Origin: Synechococcaceae cyanobacterium SM2_3_1
GTDB taxonomy: Bacteria; Cyanobacteriota; Cyanobacteriia; Thermostichales; Thermostichaceae
NCBI GenBank assembly: GCA_012030715.1
Contig: JAAUUJ010000012.1
Span: forward strand, 1-44,020
Length of the DNA: 44,020 nt
Reading direction: 5' to 3'
In this document: positions 9,242 to 16,269 of the stretch, in pieces
Layout: each line of letters opens with the position of its first letter
Numbering within the stretch: the first letter of the stretch is position 1
Position numbers and translations under genes: made by a program
Notes under the pieces: generated by a model
What the model saw: the letters and a program-made list of their open reading frames with translations, nothing else
Database searches by the model: none
What the model was told of the DNA's origin: nothing

Positions 9242-9728
9242 TCTGGCAGTAACGGGCCTTGTCCGGCATCACCACAAGATTGGGCCCTGCCTTGCAATTT
9301 TTCATGCATCCGGTCACCTTCAGACGGACAGTGTCTGCCTCGGGATGATCCGCCAGCGCCTGCTCAAACGCCTCCAGCACCCGATCGCTGCCACGGCGGC
9401 GACAGTCAGACTTGCCACAGATCTGGACAGATCTCAGTCTCGGTTTGGGGGGTGACTGAGGTGGCTCCTGTAGAGAACCTCCCTCCTGCAGAATTCTGAC
9501 CCGCTCGGCAATCGTTTTCTCTTCTTTACCAGGCTTGAGCTTCGTGATCCCCTGCACCTCTAGAGACTGACCCGCTCGTAGGTAGGGCCCAACCACCCGT
9601 CGCAAGGGCTTATCTAGCTTGATCCGCAGCTCCCCCTCATCAGTCAACAGGATCATGGTCTTCAATTTGCCTTTGGGATGAGGTTCAAATCCCTGAAAGC
9701 ATCCTTGTAGTGAGAAGGGCTGGTACAT
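9129..9728 (-). CDS. Thioredoxin-like [2Fe-2S] ferredoxin-domain protein
   Basis: The protein has 199 residues. The C-terminal half is a thioredoxin-fold [2Fe-2S] domain with four cysteines spaced like the NuoE/TRX-ferredoxin family: C104 and C109 (CGKSDC), C141 and C145 (GCMKNCKAGPN). The N-terminal 85 residues form a small beta-rich region (LTDEGELRIKLDKPLRR ... LEVQGITKLKPGK), OB-like in pattern. It is probably a soluble electron carrier or redox sensor of unknown partner. It is the third gene of a minus-strand cluster behind dps and a hypothetical gene, so a role in iron or oxidative stress is a reasonable inference. The 3' end overlaps the DUF3119 gene on the other strand. Confidence 0.8.
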   Translation of the reverse strand: MYQPFSLQGCFQGFEPHPKGKLKTMILLTDEGELRIKLDKPLRRVVGPYLRAGQSLEVQGITKLKPGKEEKTIAERVRILQEGGSLQEPPQSPPKPRLRSVQICGKSDCRRRGSDRVLEAFEQALADHPEADTVRLKVTGCMKNCKAGPNLVVMPDKARYCQINPAQVPDLIQRHFSGSDPQDPPHKPTSTAAADREQR

Positions 9729-9758
9729 CGTTTCTGGGGAGAATGAGGGACAAGGAGG

Positions 9759-10248
9759 TTAATAGCGACTAGCGAGTCGGGCCTGCAGCTGTTGCCACAA
9801 TTGGGACGGAACTTCTGTAGGACACTCTAACTGGCGAATGCGGCCACTGTCCCGGTGCAGATAATGAATCGCAACCTTAGCGCTTGGATCCAAAATACTG
9901 TGACGGGCCTGAGGTTGCTCCTGAGCTGCCCCCAGGTAGACATCTCGCCAGGTTTTGCCCTGCTGGTGCTGGATCCGCAGGTGATCAGATTCAGGCACGT
10001 TCATCAGTTGAAAGCCGCCAACAGTGGTCCAGCCAAGACACCAGTTGGGCGCGAGTGGCCCTAAACTGAAGACCCACGCTCCAAAGTTGAATTGCTGCTC
10101 TACCATCTCTGATCTCCACATGCAAATGACCATCTGTACTGCAATGGGCTGGAATCGCTAGCTCCTGCAAACGATGTTGCATCTGGAAGCGCAGCCAGCG
10201 GGGAATCGCTACGGTGGTTGGAAACAGGGGTGCAGGTATTTCCATCAT
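9759..10248 (-). CDS. Conserved hypothetical between dps and [2Fe-2S] gene (one frameshift)
   Basis: Two partial frames belong to one protein. The first gives an N-terminus with PAPLFPTTVAIPRWLRFQMQ and HLHVEIRDG. The second continues with FNFGAWVFSLGPLAPNWCLG and later RIQHQQGKTWRDVYL and YLHRDSGRIRQLECP. Joining them needs one base removed (or two added) between about 10080 and 10125 and gives about 162 residues. I do not recognise a named family; it is probably soluble and mixed alpha/beta. The gene starts 2 nt after the dps stop codon, so it should be co-transcribed with dps and with the [2Fe-2S] gene 30 nt downstream. Confidence 0.6.
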
Positions 10249-10250
10249 GT

Positions 10251-10793
10251 TTATCCAGGAACCAGTCCAAGGGTGAGGCTGTCCTTGGCTAGGAAATGAT
10301 CCAGGTGATAGGCCCGCTCCTCCGTCTGCTGAAGAATCTGCTCATACAGATAGCGGCTGACTCGATCCCCTAAACTTTCTGCCTGGGAGGCCTGGGAGCG
10401 CAGCAGGGAGATCAGGGCCTGTTCCGCAGTTAGATCATGGCCAAGCATCGTGCGGGCGTTAAACGCTCCATCTTCCTCCTGCTGAAAACAGGACATTTCC
10501 GCCAGCTTAGTTAAGGTGGCTACAGGCACTCCCCCCAAACCGTTCAGCCGCTCTCCTAGATCATGAATGTGGGACTGCACCTGCTGATAATGCATCTGAA
10601 AGAATTCATGCAGCTGGTAAAACTCAGTGCCCTGCACCACAAAGTGATGCTTCTGGTACTGCAGCCCCAAGGCCTGAAAACTAGCCAGAGCGGCATTCAT
10701 CCCCTCACATACGGGTACAGCGATCTCCTGGCCCAATAGGACAGGGTTCTCAGACACCTGCAGGGTTTGCTGCAATCTTTGCGATTCGGTCAT
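10251..10793 (-). CDS. dps: Dps-family ferritin-like protein, His-type
   Basis: The protein has 180 residues from the ATG at 10793, the usual Dps length; longer starts at 10841 or 10961 have no ribosome site. Dps proteins form 12-subunit cages that oxidise and store Fe(II) and protect DNA from peroxide. The first helix ligands H50 and H62 (FYQLHEFFQ) and E81 (ERLNGLGG) are present. However, the canonical Asp ligands are replaced by Q66 and H77. This fits the His-type ferroxidase centre described for Nostoc punctiforme Dps4 and its cyanobacterial relatives (from memory). The gene leads a three-gene cluster with a hypothetical and a [2Fe-2S] protein, and is divergent from the radical SAM gene. 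Confidence 0.85.
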   Translation of the reverse strand: MTESQRLQQTLQVSENPVLLGQEIAVPVCEGMNAALASFQALGLQYQKHHFVVQGTEFYQLHEFFQMHYQQVQSHIHDLGERLNGLGGVPVATLTKLAEMSCFQQEEDGAFNARTMLGHDLTAEQALISLLRSQASQAESLGDRVSRYLYEQILQQTEERAYHLDHFLAKDSLTLGLVPG

Positions 10794-11014
10794 ATAATCC
10801 GCCAGCCTATTGATATTTATTGTCAGGAAGTCAGCTTTCATGACGTTAACAGATCTGGTACTCAGATGCAAACACTTCTCAAAAGTAAAGACTTGTTGAT
10901 AATAATCAGCGTTATTTAAGGCGGGTCCTGCAGCTTCAGGCCCTCGGCCCGGGGAAATCAAGGCTAGAGTGAAGATGTGTAACAGAATGCCACTGCGACA
11001 GCTTGAGCGGGATC

Positions 11015-12574
11015 ATGACCATTGCCAAAGTCCTTTATGTTCGCCTGCCTTGTAACCCGATCTTTCCCATTGGGGTGGTTTATCTGGCGGATCATGTGAA
11101 TAAGCTGTTTCCCCAGGTGCAACAACGCATCTTTGATATGGGCACAGTACCGCCGTTGGATGTGAGGCAGCGAATGCTGGCAGAGATTGATGCTTTTCAG
11201 CCAGATCTGCTTGTGTTTTCTTGGCGAGATATTCAGGTGTATGCCCCAGTGAATGGTCGGGCTGGCAACCTGCTACAACATTCTTTTGAGTTTCTCTACG
11301 CCCGCAATCCGCTGCGGCGCCTGCGGGGATCGTTGAATAGCCTGCGGCTTGTCCTCTCTTATTACGGGGAGCTCTGGCGCAACACCAATCTGGTAAAACA
11401 GGGACTGGCTCGGGCCCGTCGTTACCACCCAGAGGTGAAAGTGGTGCTGGGGGGTGGGGCGGTCAGCGTATTTTATGAGCAAATGGCCTCCTACTTACCC
11501 ACAGGAACGATCGTGTCAGTTGGGGAAGGGGAAGCCCTGCTGGAGAAGATCTTGCAGGATCAGAGTCTGGCCGCTGAGCGCTGTTATGTGGTTGGGGAAA
11601 CAGCCCCCCGCTCCGGCCTGATCCATGAGCCCCCCGCGCCTCTGCAAAAGACCGCCTGCAACTACGACTACATTGCTCAGATCTGGCCAGAGTGGGAATT
11701 CTACCTGGAGGGGGGCGATTTTTACATCGGGGTTCAAACTAAGCGAGGCTGTCCCCACAACTGTTGCTACTGCATCTATACCGTGATCGAAGGCAAGCAG
11801 GTGCGGATCAATCCTGCCGATGGAGTGGTGCAGGAAATGCAGCAACTGTATGACCGCGGGGTGCGCAACTTCTGGTTTACAGATGCCCAATTTATTCCGG
11901 CCCGGCGTTACATCGATGACGTGGTGGAACTGCTGCAAAAGATCCTGGATGCAGGCATGACAGATATTCATTGGGCTGCCTACATTCGGGCGGATAATCT
12001 CACCCCCAAGCTGGCGGATCTGATGGTGAAGACCGGGATGAATTATTTTGAAATTGGCATCACTAGCGGATCCCAGGAGCTGGTGCGCAAGATGCGGATG
12101 GGCTATAACCTGCGCACGGTTCTGGAAAGTTGTCGCTATCTCAAGAATGCTGGGTTTCAGGATCTGGTCTCTGTCAATTACTCCTTCAATGTGATTGATG
12201 AGCGCCCGGAAACCATCCGCCAGACCCTGCGCTACCATCGTGAGCTGGAGGCCATCTTTGGCCGCGAGAAGGTGGAGCCCGCGATCTTCTTCATCGGGTT
12301 GCAACCCCATACCCATCTGGAGGACTATGCCCTGAAGCACGAGATTGTGCAACCCGGCTGGGATCCTCTGGCCATGACGCCCTGGAATGCCCGCAAGCTG
12401 CTCTGGAATCCGGAACCGATGGGCAGTTTCTTTGGCGAGGTGTGTCTGCAAGCCTGGGATCAAAATCCCCATGACTTTGGCCGCGAAGTGCTGGATATTC
12501 TCGAGCAACGTTGGGGACAGGCGGAATTGGAGGAGGCCCTTTCGGCTCCCTTGGCGGGAGTGTATGTGTCTTGA
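11015..12574 (+). CDS. B12-binding-domain radical SAM protein
   Basis: The protein has 519 residues from the ATG at 11015, with GAGCGG just upstream; a TTG at 11003 is the alternative. The N-terminal 200 residues resemble a cobalamin-binding Rossmann domain (LPCNPIFPIGVVYLADHV ... VVLGGGAVSVFYEQMA ... VSVGEGEALL). The radical SAM core follows with CxxxCxxC as C246, C250, C253 (RGCPHNCCYC) and later strands WAAYIRADNLTPKLADLM and FEIGITSGSQELVRKMRMGY. The class includes BchE and methyltransferase-like enzymes. Cyanobacterial members of similar layout are labelled in databases as a photosystem II high-light acclimation radical SAM protein; I am not sure this one belongs there. The gene lies 101 nt upstream of glgA on the same strand. 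Confidence 0.82.
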   Translation: MTIAKVLYVRLPCNPIFPIGVVYLADHVNKLFPQVQQRIFDMGTVPPLDVRQRMLAEIDAFQPDLLVFSWRDIQVYAPVNGRAGNLLQHSFEFLYARNPLRRLRGSLNSLRLVLSYYGELWRNTNLVKQGLARARRYHPEVKVVLGGGAVSVFYEQMASYLPTGTIVSVGEGEALLEKILQDQSLAAERCYVVGETAPRSGLIHEPPAPLQKTACNYDYIAQIWPEWEFYLEGGDFYIGVQTKRGCPHNCCYCIYTVIEGKQVRINPADGVVQEMQQLYDRGVRNFWFTDAQFIPARRYIDDVVELLQKILDAGMTDIHWAAYIRADNLTPKLADLMVKTGMNYFEIGITSGSQELVRKMRMGYNLRTVLESCRYLKNAGFQDLVSVNYSFNVIDERPETIRQTLRYHRELEAIFGREKVEPAIFFIGLQPHTHLEDYALKHEIVQPGWDPLAMTPWNARKLLWNPEPMGSFFGEVCLQAWDQNPHDFGREVLDILEQRWGQAELEEALSAPLAGVYVS

Positions 12575-12634
12575 GGATCGCGGTTAATTCGTCATTGATG
12601 CGGGGGAAGAACGCTTCTGACATAGGATGAGGAG

Positions 12635-12649
12635 GGCTGCCGCGCAGCC
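12635..12649 (+). other. GC-rich hairpin in the glgA leader
   Basis: A perfect stem GGCTGC-CGC-GCAGCC ends 26 nt before the glgA GTG and 14 nt before its Shine-Dalgarno site. It has no T-run, so it is not a typical terminator. It may stabilise the 5' end of the glgA message or mark the intercistronic boundary. Confidence 0.4.
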
Positions 12650-12675
12650 ACGCTGTTCGTGAAAAGGAGCGCACC

Positions 12676-14127
12676 GTGGTCAGTGCACGCATTCTCTTTG
12701 CCTCTGCCGAAGCCGATCCTCTGGCCAAAGTGGGAGGGATGGCGGATGTGGTGGGCACCTTGCCGGTGATCTTGAAACAGTTGGGCCATGACATTCGTCT
12801 GATCATGCCCTTCTACGGCACCCTGGTGGATCGATTTCCCGATTTGATGACCCCCATCTATACCGCCTCGGTCATGTACCAGAGGGTGGAGGTCTATGCC
12901 GCAACCCTTCCCAACACTGATATTCCTGTGTATTTGGTGTCGCACCTGGCGTTTACCCCCAAGCGGGTGTATGGGGGAGAAGATGAGTACTGGCGCTTTG
13001 TTCTTTTCGCCAACGCAGTGGCCATGTTTGCCTGGCATCACTGGAAACCCAATATTATCCACTGCCACGACTGGCACACTGGCCTGATCCCCGCCTGGAT
13101 GGATCAATCTCAGGATATTGGCACGGTCTTTACGATCCACAACCTGGCCTATCAGGGGCCCTGGCGACAGCAGATTGAAGCCATGACCTGGCTACCCGAT
13201 ACTTTTCAAGCCAGCAATGCCATGGCTGCGGGGATCACCTACGCCGATCAGGTGAATACCGTTTCCCCCACCTACGCAAACGAGATTCGCACCCCCGTGC
13301 ATGGAGAAGGGTTGGAGGGGCTTCTGGCCTGGAAGGGCAAGCGAGTCCGGGGGATTCTCAATGGTATTGATCCCGCCCGGTTTGATCCGGCTACCGATCC
13401 GGCCCTCAAGCATCCCTTTTCAGCGAACACCCTCGAAAAGCGCATAGCCAATAAAACTGAGCTGCAGCAAGAGTCTGGTCTGCCGACAGAACCCGACGTG
13501 TTCTTGCTGAGCATGGTATCGCGGCTGGTGGAACAGAAAGGGATTGATCTGCTGTTACAAAGTGTGGTGCAATTTCTCAACTACAGCGATGGGCAGCTGG
13601 TGATCCTGGGCAGTGGAGATCCCCAATATGAGCAGCAATTGCGCGAGTTGCAACAGGGCTTTTCGGGTCGAGTTGCTTTTCAGCAGAAATTTGATGTCAC
13701 ACTGGCCCAGCGGATCTATGGGGGTGCGGATGCCTTTCTCATGCCCAGTCGTTTTGAGCCCTGTGGAATCAGCCAGATGATCGCGCTTCGCTATGGCTGT
13801 GTGCCGATTGTGCGCCGCACCGGAGGACTGGTGGATACGGTGGCCCATCACTATCCAGCAAAGGGAACGGGGACAGGCTACTGTTTTGATCGCTATGAGC
13901 CCCTCGATCTCTATACCTGTATGGTCAGGGCCTGGGAAGGATATCAGTACAAAGAAAGCTGGCGGCAGCTGCAATTGCGGGGCATGGCGGTGGATCACAG
14001 CTGGCGGCGATCGGCTCTGGACTACATTCGCATGTATGAAGAGATCATGCAGGTGCCTCTAGATCCCCACACCACCTTGAAGCAAAGCGACACCCCCAGC
14101 CAGACTGGATCCACCCTGAACCATTAA
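12676..14127 (+). CDS. glgA: Glycogen synthase (ADP-glucose type)
   Basis: The protein has 483 residues and is a GT5 glycogen synthase that transfers glucose from ADP-glucose to growing alpha-1,4-glucan. The substrate-binding KVGGMADV motif with K18 is at the N-terminus, the HDWHTGLIPAWM segment is in the first Rossmann domain, and the C-terminal domain has SMVSRLVEQKGIDLL and the catalytic MPSRFEPCGISQMIALRYG motif. The start is GTG, supported by AAGGAG six bases upstream (12664-12669). The motif MADVVGTLPVILKQLGHDIR looks closer to the second cyanobacterial isoform (GlgA2) than to GlgA1; this is a judgement by eye. It ends 4 nt inside a convergent small gene. Confidence 0.95.
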   Translation: MVSARILFASAEADPLAKVGGMADVVGTLPVILKQLGHDIRLIMPFYGTLVDRFPDLMTPIYTASVMYQRVEVYAATLPNTDIPVYLVSHLAFTPKRVYGGEDEYWRFVLFANAVAMFAWHHWKPNIIHCHDWHTGLIPAWMDQSQDIGTVFTIHNLAYQGPWRQQIEAMTWLPDTFQASNAMAAGITYADQVNTVSPTYANEIRTPVHGEGLEGLLAWKGKRVRGILNGIDPARFDPATDPALKHPFSANTLEKRIANKTELQQESGLPTEPDVFLLSMVSRLVEQKGIDLLLQSVVQFLNYSDGQLVILGSGDPQYEQQLRELQQGFSGRVAFQQKFDVTLAQRIYGGADAFLMPSRFEPCGISQMIALRYGCVPIVRRTGGLVDTVAHHYPAKGTGTGYCFDRYEPLDLYTCMVRAWEGYQYKESWRQLQLRGMAVDHSWRRSALDYIRMYEEIMQVPLDPHTTLKQSDTPSQTGSTLNH

Positions 14128-14246
14128 CGGTTGTGCAGCCAGAACTCCAGTTCTCGCCGGATCATTTCTCGCTCGGCAACGGTTGAGGCTAAGCGGAGCT
14201 GATGCTGAAGTTCGGTAATCACATGCTGGCGCTGAGAAGTCTGCAT
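14124..14246 (-). CDS. Small 40-aa protein under NtcA-type boxes
   Basis: This short frame encodes 40 residues starting MQTSQRQHVITELQHQ and ending RRELEFWLHNR. It has an ATG at 14246 preceded by AAAGGA at about 9 nt. The protein is predicted to be helical and amphipathic, with Leu/Ile spacing, no membrane segment and no Cys. I do not recognise a family. Its leader contains two perfect TGTA-N8-TACA sites, one ending 3 nt upstream of the ATG and one centred about 113 nt upstream. It lies 136 nt downstream of ureE and overlaps the glgA stop codon in convergent orientation. Small NtcA-controlled proteins in cyanobacteria often bind and tune enzymes of nitrogen or carbon metabolism; a similar role here is inference only. 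Confidence 0.55.
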   Translation of the reverse strand: MQTSQRQHVITELQHQLRLASTVAEREMIRRELEFWLHNR

Positions 14247-14249
14247 TTC

Positions 14250-14265
14250 TGTATGTCCTTTTACA
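14250..14265. promoter_or_regulatory. NtcA-type box (proximal): TGTA-N8-TACA
   Basis: A perfect match to the NtcA consensus with extended symmetry, TCTGTA-N8-TACAGA (even TTCTGTA/TACAGAA). It overlaps the Shine-Dalgarno region of the 40-aa gene, so binding there would block rather than activate transcription or act on a start site further upstream. Confidence 0.55.
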
Positions 14266-14351
14266 GAATTAATCTACTAGATCATGCTAACGAGACTCCT
14301 GAAGAGTTGTCGAGATACCCTAGGATACAGTTTTGCGAAAATTAATGTTTC

Positions 14352-14367
14352 TGTATTCAGATTTACA
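14352..14367. promoter_or_regulatory. NtcA-type box (distal): TGTA-N8-TACA
   Basis: A second perfect site with the same extended TCTGTA-N8-TACAGA symmetry, 102 bp from the proximal one. On the minus strand it is followed 24 nt later by TATCCT (14327-14322), which fits a TAN3T -10 element close to the spacing of class II NtcA-activated promoters (usually 20-24 nt). The likely target is the 40-aa gene. Confidence 0.6.
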
Positions 14368-14382
14368 GACAATTGCTTATCT

Positions 14383-14841
14383 TCATGGATGTGAGTGGTG
14401 ATGTCCAGTCAGGGTGGGCTCAAAAGGTAGGTGGGTGATGGCAAAGGGAATCTGGGCCAGACTTAACCAGGCTTGCAGCGGCTCATCCACCAGAGCCATC
14501 AGGGATCCGGACTCCGTCAGCTGGATCGGTCGGTGCCAGTTTCCCAGTTGGTGGGCCACTCGACAGAGCTGAGCGATGGGAATGCCGGAGATCAGGACCA
14601 CGGGCTCCAACTCCGCCACGACTTTGATCAAGCCTTCCTGATCCTGATAAAGGACATCCCCCTGCCGCAATGACCTACCCCGAGGAAGCGCCAGGAGAAC
14701 CTCAGTGCCCCGGTCCGTATGCACCCTTTGCCGCACCCGCTGCCGATCCGCCCAGGAAAGGGTGACCGTCTCCTGCCACGGAATAGATAGATCAGGAGCG
14801 GAGACTAAAGCATGGACCTGAACCCTTGATGGTATAGACAT
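14383..14841 (-). CDS. ureE: Urease accessory protein UreE
   Basis: The protein has 152 residues. UreE is a homodimeric nickel metallochaperone that delivers Ni to apo-urease together with UreDFG. The N-terminal domain has the LSWADRQRVRQRVHTDRGTE and LPRGRSLRQGDVLYQD segments, and the C-terminal ferredoxin-like domain has the AHQLGNWHRPIQL motif. The usual Ni-site motif GNRH appears as GNWH. The tail ends in HHHSHP, a short His-rich nickel-binding end. The start lies 3 nt after the stop of the upstream hypothetical gene. No other urease gene is in the window, so ureE is separated from ureABC, as is common in cyanobacteria. Confidence 0.9.
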   Translation of the reverse strand: MSIPSRVQVHALVSAPDLSIPWQETVTLSWADRQRVRQRVHTDRGTEVLLALPRGRSLRQGDVLYQDQEGLIKVVAELEPVVLISGIPIAQLCRVAHQLGNWHRPIQLTESGSLMALVDEPLQAWLSLAQIPFAITHLPFEPTLTGHHHSHP

Positions 14842-14844
14842 AGA

Positions 14845-15189
14845 CTAGAGGCTTTCCAGGTAATCACTCAGATCCTCTAGCAGGCGGGGCAGCTCTACTT
14901 CTGTAGAAACCCGCATTACGTCAGTTTTCACTGTAAACAGGACTTTAGCCGCATGGGGAGCAGGCCAGATGTTGGGGTTGCAGAAAAGATTGAGCAGCAG
15001 ACCCTCCTGTTGCAGGTTCACATCCACCGAGGGTTGAGGGGTCTTCTTGCCCTGAGTTCCTGCTCCCTGCAGGCGTTCCATGATCTGGCGCAGGGCATCG
15101 TTGAGGGCATGGGCACCAGCGGCAGCAAGCGGAAAACTGACGGATCCAGTTGCAATGTTCAGGACAAACTGAGGAGAATAGAGACTCAT
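14845..15189 (-). CDS. Conserved hypothetical upstream of ureE
   Basis: This 114-residue soluble protein starts at the ATG 15189 (a TTG two codons upstream is less likely). It has a beta-rich start (SLYSPQFVLNIATGSVSFPLA), a helix (AHALNDALRQIMERLQG), a Pro/Lys linker and a C-terminal beta/alpha segment (LFTVKTDVMRVSTEVELPRLLEDLSDYL). I do not recognise a named family. It is almost certainly co-transcribed with ureE (3 nt apart), but whether it acts in urease maturation cannot be told from sequence. Confidence 0.65.
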   Translation of the reverse strand: MSLYSPQFVLNIATGSVSFPLAAAGAHALNDALRQIMERLQGAGTQGKKTPQPSVDVNLQQEGLLLNLFCNPNIWPAPHAAKVLFTVKTDVMRVSTEVELPRLLEDLSDYLESL

Positions 15190-15265
15190 AGCCAATTTTA
15201 ATGGGGTTTATCCACGGACCTTACCGCATTCTGCATACTGCCCAGGTGTTGCCCGAGATTTCTTT

Positions 15266-15595
15266 ATGGACAATAACAGCTTATTACGACAACTACTGCT
15301 CATGGGAGTTGGCACTACAACTCTGGTGGTGGAACAACTCAAAAAGGCGGCTGATGATCTGGTTCAAAGCGGCAAGATGGATCAAGATCAGGCCAACGAT
15401 GTGGTGAACTCGCTGCTCAATCAGGTGAAGACCGAACAGGGCAACTTCGAGGGATATATGCATCGACAGATTCGCAACATTCTCCTCGATCTGGGGGTAC
15501 CGCGCCAGGCCGAGATGGACGAGTTACGAGGCCGCCTGGATCGACTGGAACGGCAGATTCGACAACTGGAGAATCATGTTTACCGCAATCGTTAA
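15266..15595 (+). CDS. Phasin-like small helical protein
   Basis: This 109-residue protein is nearly all helical and hydrophilic after a short hydrophobic start (LLRQLLLMGVGTTTLVVEQLK). The stretch LVQSGKMDQDQANDVVNSLL followed by a C-terminal coiled coil (ELRGRLDRLERQIRQLENHV) is typical of the small phasin-family proteins of cyanobacteria. These are annotated as polyhydroxyalkanoate granule-associated, although a role in granules is not shown for most. It is divergent from the ureE operon. Confidence 0.7.
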   Translation: MDNNSLLRQLLLMGVGTTTLVVEQLKKAADDLVQSGKMDQDQANDVVNSLLNQVKTEQGNFEGYMHRQIRNILLDLGVPRQAEMDELRGRLDRLERQIRQLENHVYRNR

Positions 15596-15632
15596 ACCCG
15601 AATCAGCAGATCATTCGGTTTGCTGAGCAAGA

Positions 15633-15647
15633 TTTACAAATTGTAAA
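15633..15647. promoter_or_regulatory. 15-bp palindrome overlapping a -35 element
   Basis: TTTACAA-A-TTGTAAA is a perfect 7-bp inverted repeat. Its right half (TTGTAA) is also the -35 of the promoter described at 15641-15669, so a protein binding here would be placed to control the NYN-domain RNase gene. Confidence 0.45.
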
Positions 15648-15669
15648 ACATCACAGGATCAGACATAAT
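15641..15669 (+). promoter_or_regulatory. Sigma-70-type promoter of the NYN gene
   Basis: TTGTAA, a 17-nt spacer and CATAAT form a good -35/-10 pair. Initiation would fall near 15676, leaving a leader of about 19 nt before the ATG at 15695. Confidence 0.5.
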
Positions 15670-15694
15670 TGAGTCACTCCTCCCTGGCTGATTT

Positions 15695-16252
15695 ATGTCT
15701 GCTGCAGCCCTCTCCCCCACCATCCTGCTTGTGGATGGGTACAATGTGATTGGGGCCTGGTCACACCTGCAGGAGCTTGCGCTGCAAGCCCAGATGGATC
15801 TAGCGCGGTTGCAGCTGGTGGAATCGCTGGCCAGTTACACCGCCTTCCGCAATTACCAGACCACAGTGGTGTTTGATGCCTATGGACAGGCGACACCGGT
15901 TACCCAGGAGTGCTCTCCTTCAGGCATCCAGATCGTTTACACCAGCTACGGAGAAACAGCCGATACCTGGATTGAACGCTGGTGTGCCCAGGGGTCTCGT
16001 CCGGCCCGTCGGGTGAGGGTGGCCACCTCTGATCGTGTACAACAACTGGTGGTGGGAGGATATGGAGCAGAATGGCTCTCAGCTCAGCAATTGCTGGAGG
16101 AAGTTACCACCACGGCCCGAGACATTCGTCGCACCCGTCCTCGCCAACAGCGCCCGATCCCACGCGGCATTCATGGCTATCTGGACAGCAGCACCCTGAA
16201 TCGCCTGGCCCAATGGCGGATCACCGGACAGGATCCCAGGCAGATCCCCTGA
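15695..16252 (+). CDS. NYN-domain endoribonuclease, YacP/Rae1-like
   Basis: The protein has 185 residues and is a PIN-like NYN domain. The first strand ILLVDGYNVIGAW carries the catalytic Asp of the motif VDGYN. VFDAYG and the TADTWIERW segment supply further acidic residues, and RVATSDRVQQLVVGGYGA matches the later TSD motif. Bacillus Rae1 of this family cuts mRNA inside the ribosomal A-site; the cyanobacterial/plastid homologues are less studied. The C-terminal tail is basic. It is a single gene with its own promoter and converges on the substrate-binding protein gene with a gap of 17 nt. Confidence 0.85.
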   Translation: MSAAALSPTILLVDGYNVIGAWSHLQELALQAQMDLARLQLVESLASYTAFRNYQTTVVFDAYGQATPVTQECSPSGIQIVYTSYGETADTWIERWCAQGSRPARRVRVATSDRVQQLVVGGYGAEWLSAQQLLEEVTTTARDIRRTRPRQQRPIPRGIHGYLDSSTLNRLAQWRITGQDPRQIP

Positions 16253-16269
16253 TTGAAGCAGGATCAACC

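Noticed and set aside
9675-9695. T-loop-like GGTTCAAATCC suggesting a tRNA
   Set aside because: It lies inside the [2Fe-2S] gene, and no acceptor stem or anticodon arm can be formed around it.
11516-12508. 330-codon minus-strand frame inside the radical SAM gene
   Set aside because: It is fully antisense to a gene with clear motifs, and its His/Leu/Gln-rich product has no domain pattern.
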